Assembly: GCA_003485715.1 (NCBI GenBank)
Contig: DNIF01000097.1
Location: forward strand, 1 to 6,996
Reading direction: 5' to 3'
From: Gammaproteobacteria bacterium
GTDB lineage: Bacteria > Pseudomonadota > Gammaproteobacteria > UBA7966
DNA length: 6,996 bases
The notes beneath the pieces are model-generated. The model had not been told where the DNA came from and made no database searches. It saw only the letters and a program-made list of their open reading frames with translations. Positions 5,770 through 6,996 of this stretch are shown here, in pieces. Both the position numbers and the translations under genes were made by a program. Each line of letters starts with the position of its first letter. The first letter of the stretch is position 1.

Positions 5770-6996
5770 TCAGCCGACGCCGAAACCCGCGGCAAGGTCC
5801 TTCATGCGCTGGCCGATGAGTCCGGTCGCTGCATTCTGACCGGCAGCCTGCGTCTCGCGTGCGGCGGTCGCGTTCTCTTCGCTCATCTGCGCGATATGTT
5901 CGACCTGCTGGGCAATCTCGCGTGCCGCGCTCGCCTGCTCCTGCAGGGCGTGGCGGATCTCCACTACAGCACTCGCCACCCGGTTTGCCTTGTCGCGGAT
6001 CCCGGAGATGGAATCGCCCAGCACCTGTGCGCTTTGCACACCGCTCTCGACCTGCGTGACCACGGACTGCATGTCGCCGGCCGCAACCCGGGTGCGACGC
6101 TGGATGCCTTCGACCATGGAGGCGATGCGCGTGGTCGATTCCGCGGTTCCTTCGGCGAGCTTGCGCACCTCATCGGCCACGACGGCGAAGCCACGGCCCT
6201 GCTGCCCGGCGCGCGCCGCCTCGATGGCAGCGTTCAGTGCCAGCAGATTGGTCTGATCGGCGATGTCCTTGATCGTCACTACGATCTGCCCGATCTCGCT
6301 CGAGATCTTCTCGAGTTCGCGAATGCCGGCGGCGGCCTCGGCCACTGAACTCGCCGCCTGTCCGATGTCGCGGACGATTCGTTGGGTGGTGGCCGCACCG
6401 GCGGTTGCTGCCTCGTCCGCGGCCGTGGCGGCGGTCTGCACCGATCCGGCATGGCTCTTGAGTTCCTCGATGGAGACGGAGAACTCCTCCACCGCAGCCG
6501 CGACCTTGACTGTGGCATCGGATTGCGCCTGGCCGGTATCGAGGGTGTGCGCGGCCGAGGCCGCCAGACCCCTTGCGGACTCGTCGAGCCGGCGCCCGCC
6601 CTGGGCCAGTGAATGCGTGATCTCGAGCAGCCGGTTGCGCACGATGACGAGCTGATTGCCGATGCGCCCCGAAGGACTGTCGTCGAGGATCGGCAGCGCG
6701 CCGGCCAGATCGCCCCGCGCGAGCTCCGTGGCCAGTATGCCCATGCGTTCGAGGCGGTTCGTTTCGCTGGCGCCAAGGGCCACGGCGCAGAGGTAGAACG
6801 CGAGCAGTGTGCCGATTGCCAGTGGCACGGAGAAGTGTCCGGTGAGGCCGGCGCCGGCGAGCACGGCCAGGCACGGCAGCAGGGGCAGGCCGAGGCGCAG
6901 GCTGGGTCCCAGCCGCGCATAGTGGGTGGCGAGCTGCGCCCAGGTGCGACTTCCCCGCTGTACCCGGCCGCGGTCGAGCCGGATCGCAGCTCCGCT
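5770..6996 (-). CDS. Methyl-accepting chemotaxis protein, possibly Aer-like, 5' end outside window
   Basis: This is the C-terminal 408 codons of a chemoreceptor. The frame stays open to the window edge, so the start is missing. The GTG at 6864 is internal, because it falls inside the first membrane segment. In order: a soluble stretch at the edge (AAIRLDRGRVQRGSRTW); two hydrophobic segments, LRLGLPLLPCLAVLAGAGLTG (about 6900-6838) and FSVPLAIGTLLAFYLCAVAL (6834-6775), separated by a short turn; a HAMP-like linker (LATELARGDLAGAL); and the long signalling coiled coil. The hairpin tip at 6264-6145 carries DQTNLLALNAAIEAARAG and GRGFAVVADEVRKLAE, the near-invariant contact site for CheA and CheW. 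The C-terminus (MKDLAAGFGVG) has no NWETF-type tether for CheR/CheB. Paired helices without a periplasmic domain, behind a soluble N-terminus, suggest an Aer-type PAS receptor sensing redox or energy state. That domain lies outside the window, so this is inference. Confidence 0.93.
   Translation of the reverse strand, partial: SGAAIRLDRGRVQRGSRTWAQLATHYARLGPSLRLGLPLLPCLAVLAGAGLTGHFSVPLAIGTLLAFYLCAVALGASETNRLERMGILATELARGDLAGALPILDDSPSGRIGNQLVIVRNRLLEITHSLAQGGRRLDESARGLAASAAHTLDTGQAQSDATVKVAAAVEEFSVSIEELKSHAGSVQTAATAADEAATAGAATTQRIVRDIGQAASSVAEAAAGIRELEKISSEIGQIVVTIKDIADQTNLLALNAAIEAARAGQQGRGFAVVADEVRKLAEGTAESTTRIASMVEGIQRRTRVAAGDMQSVVTQVESGVQSAQVLGDSISGIRDKANRVASAVVEIRHALQEQASAAREIAQQVEHIAQMSEENATAARETQAAGQNAATGLIGQRMKDLAAGFGVG

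Noticed and set aside
5605..6348. A long plus-strand open frame (about 248 codons) running into the chemoreceptor gene
   Set aside because: It is antisense to strongly conserved receptor sequence and has no good start or ribosome site. GC-rich codon bias readily creates such frames.
1..6996. CRISPR array, insertion sequence, or phage structural genes
   Set aside because: No regularly spaced repeats, transposase-like frames, terminal inverted repeats or phage proteins were seen on either strand.

Overview
The window is about 7 kb of GC-rich bacterial chromosome. It most likely comes from a beta- or gammaproteobacterium. The signs are strong GC bias at third codon positions, a motility receptor with a proteobacterial-type signalling tip, a small glycine-tailed RRM protein of the type common in these groups, a tRNA-Ser(CGA) with an encoded CCA, and a possible relic of a PEP-CTERM-type exported protein. 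The genus cannot be named from the sequence alone.

Left part (1-2074): a divergent gene appears to start at the left edge, and only its first six codons are in the window. Facing right is a two-gene unit with a 24-bp gap. The first gene is a DUF900-type alpha/beta serine hydrolase with a visible nucleophile motif and likely triad. The second is an uncharacterised 285-aa protein that I read, by inference, as having a lysozyme/chitosanase-like fold. They are probably co-transcribed.

Middle (2075-4013): about 890 bp hold no intact gene. A minus-strand stretch here reads like the worn remains of a PEP-CTERM-type beta-sandwich protein. Next come a compact RRM RNA-binding protein gene (103 aa), a pair of strong hairpins, and a convergent minus-strand gene for an 87-aa, two-helix membrane protein with a near-ideal ribosome binding site. 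The hairpins fall between these convergent genes and are the natural candidate for a shared transcription stop, although they lack a U-tract.

Right part (4014-6996): a 412-aa protein made almost entirely of ten Sel1-like repeats is followed by tRNA-Ser(CGA). A hairpin containing a 10-bp palindrome starts inside the tRNA's CCA end. On the minus strand, running in from the right edge, is a methyl-accepting chemotaxis protein. It has two closely spaced membrane segments, no periplasmic sensor domain and a complete cytoplasmic signalling region. This resembles an Aer-like receptor whose sensory N-terminus lies beyond the window.

No CRISPR array, insertion sequence, integrase or phage structural gene was seen. 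The region looks like ordinary chromosome with several independent short transcription units. The less ordinary items are the hydrolase/lysozyme-like pair, the PEP-CTERM-like relic, the hairpin pair and the small membrane protein.
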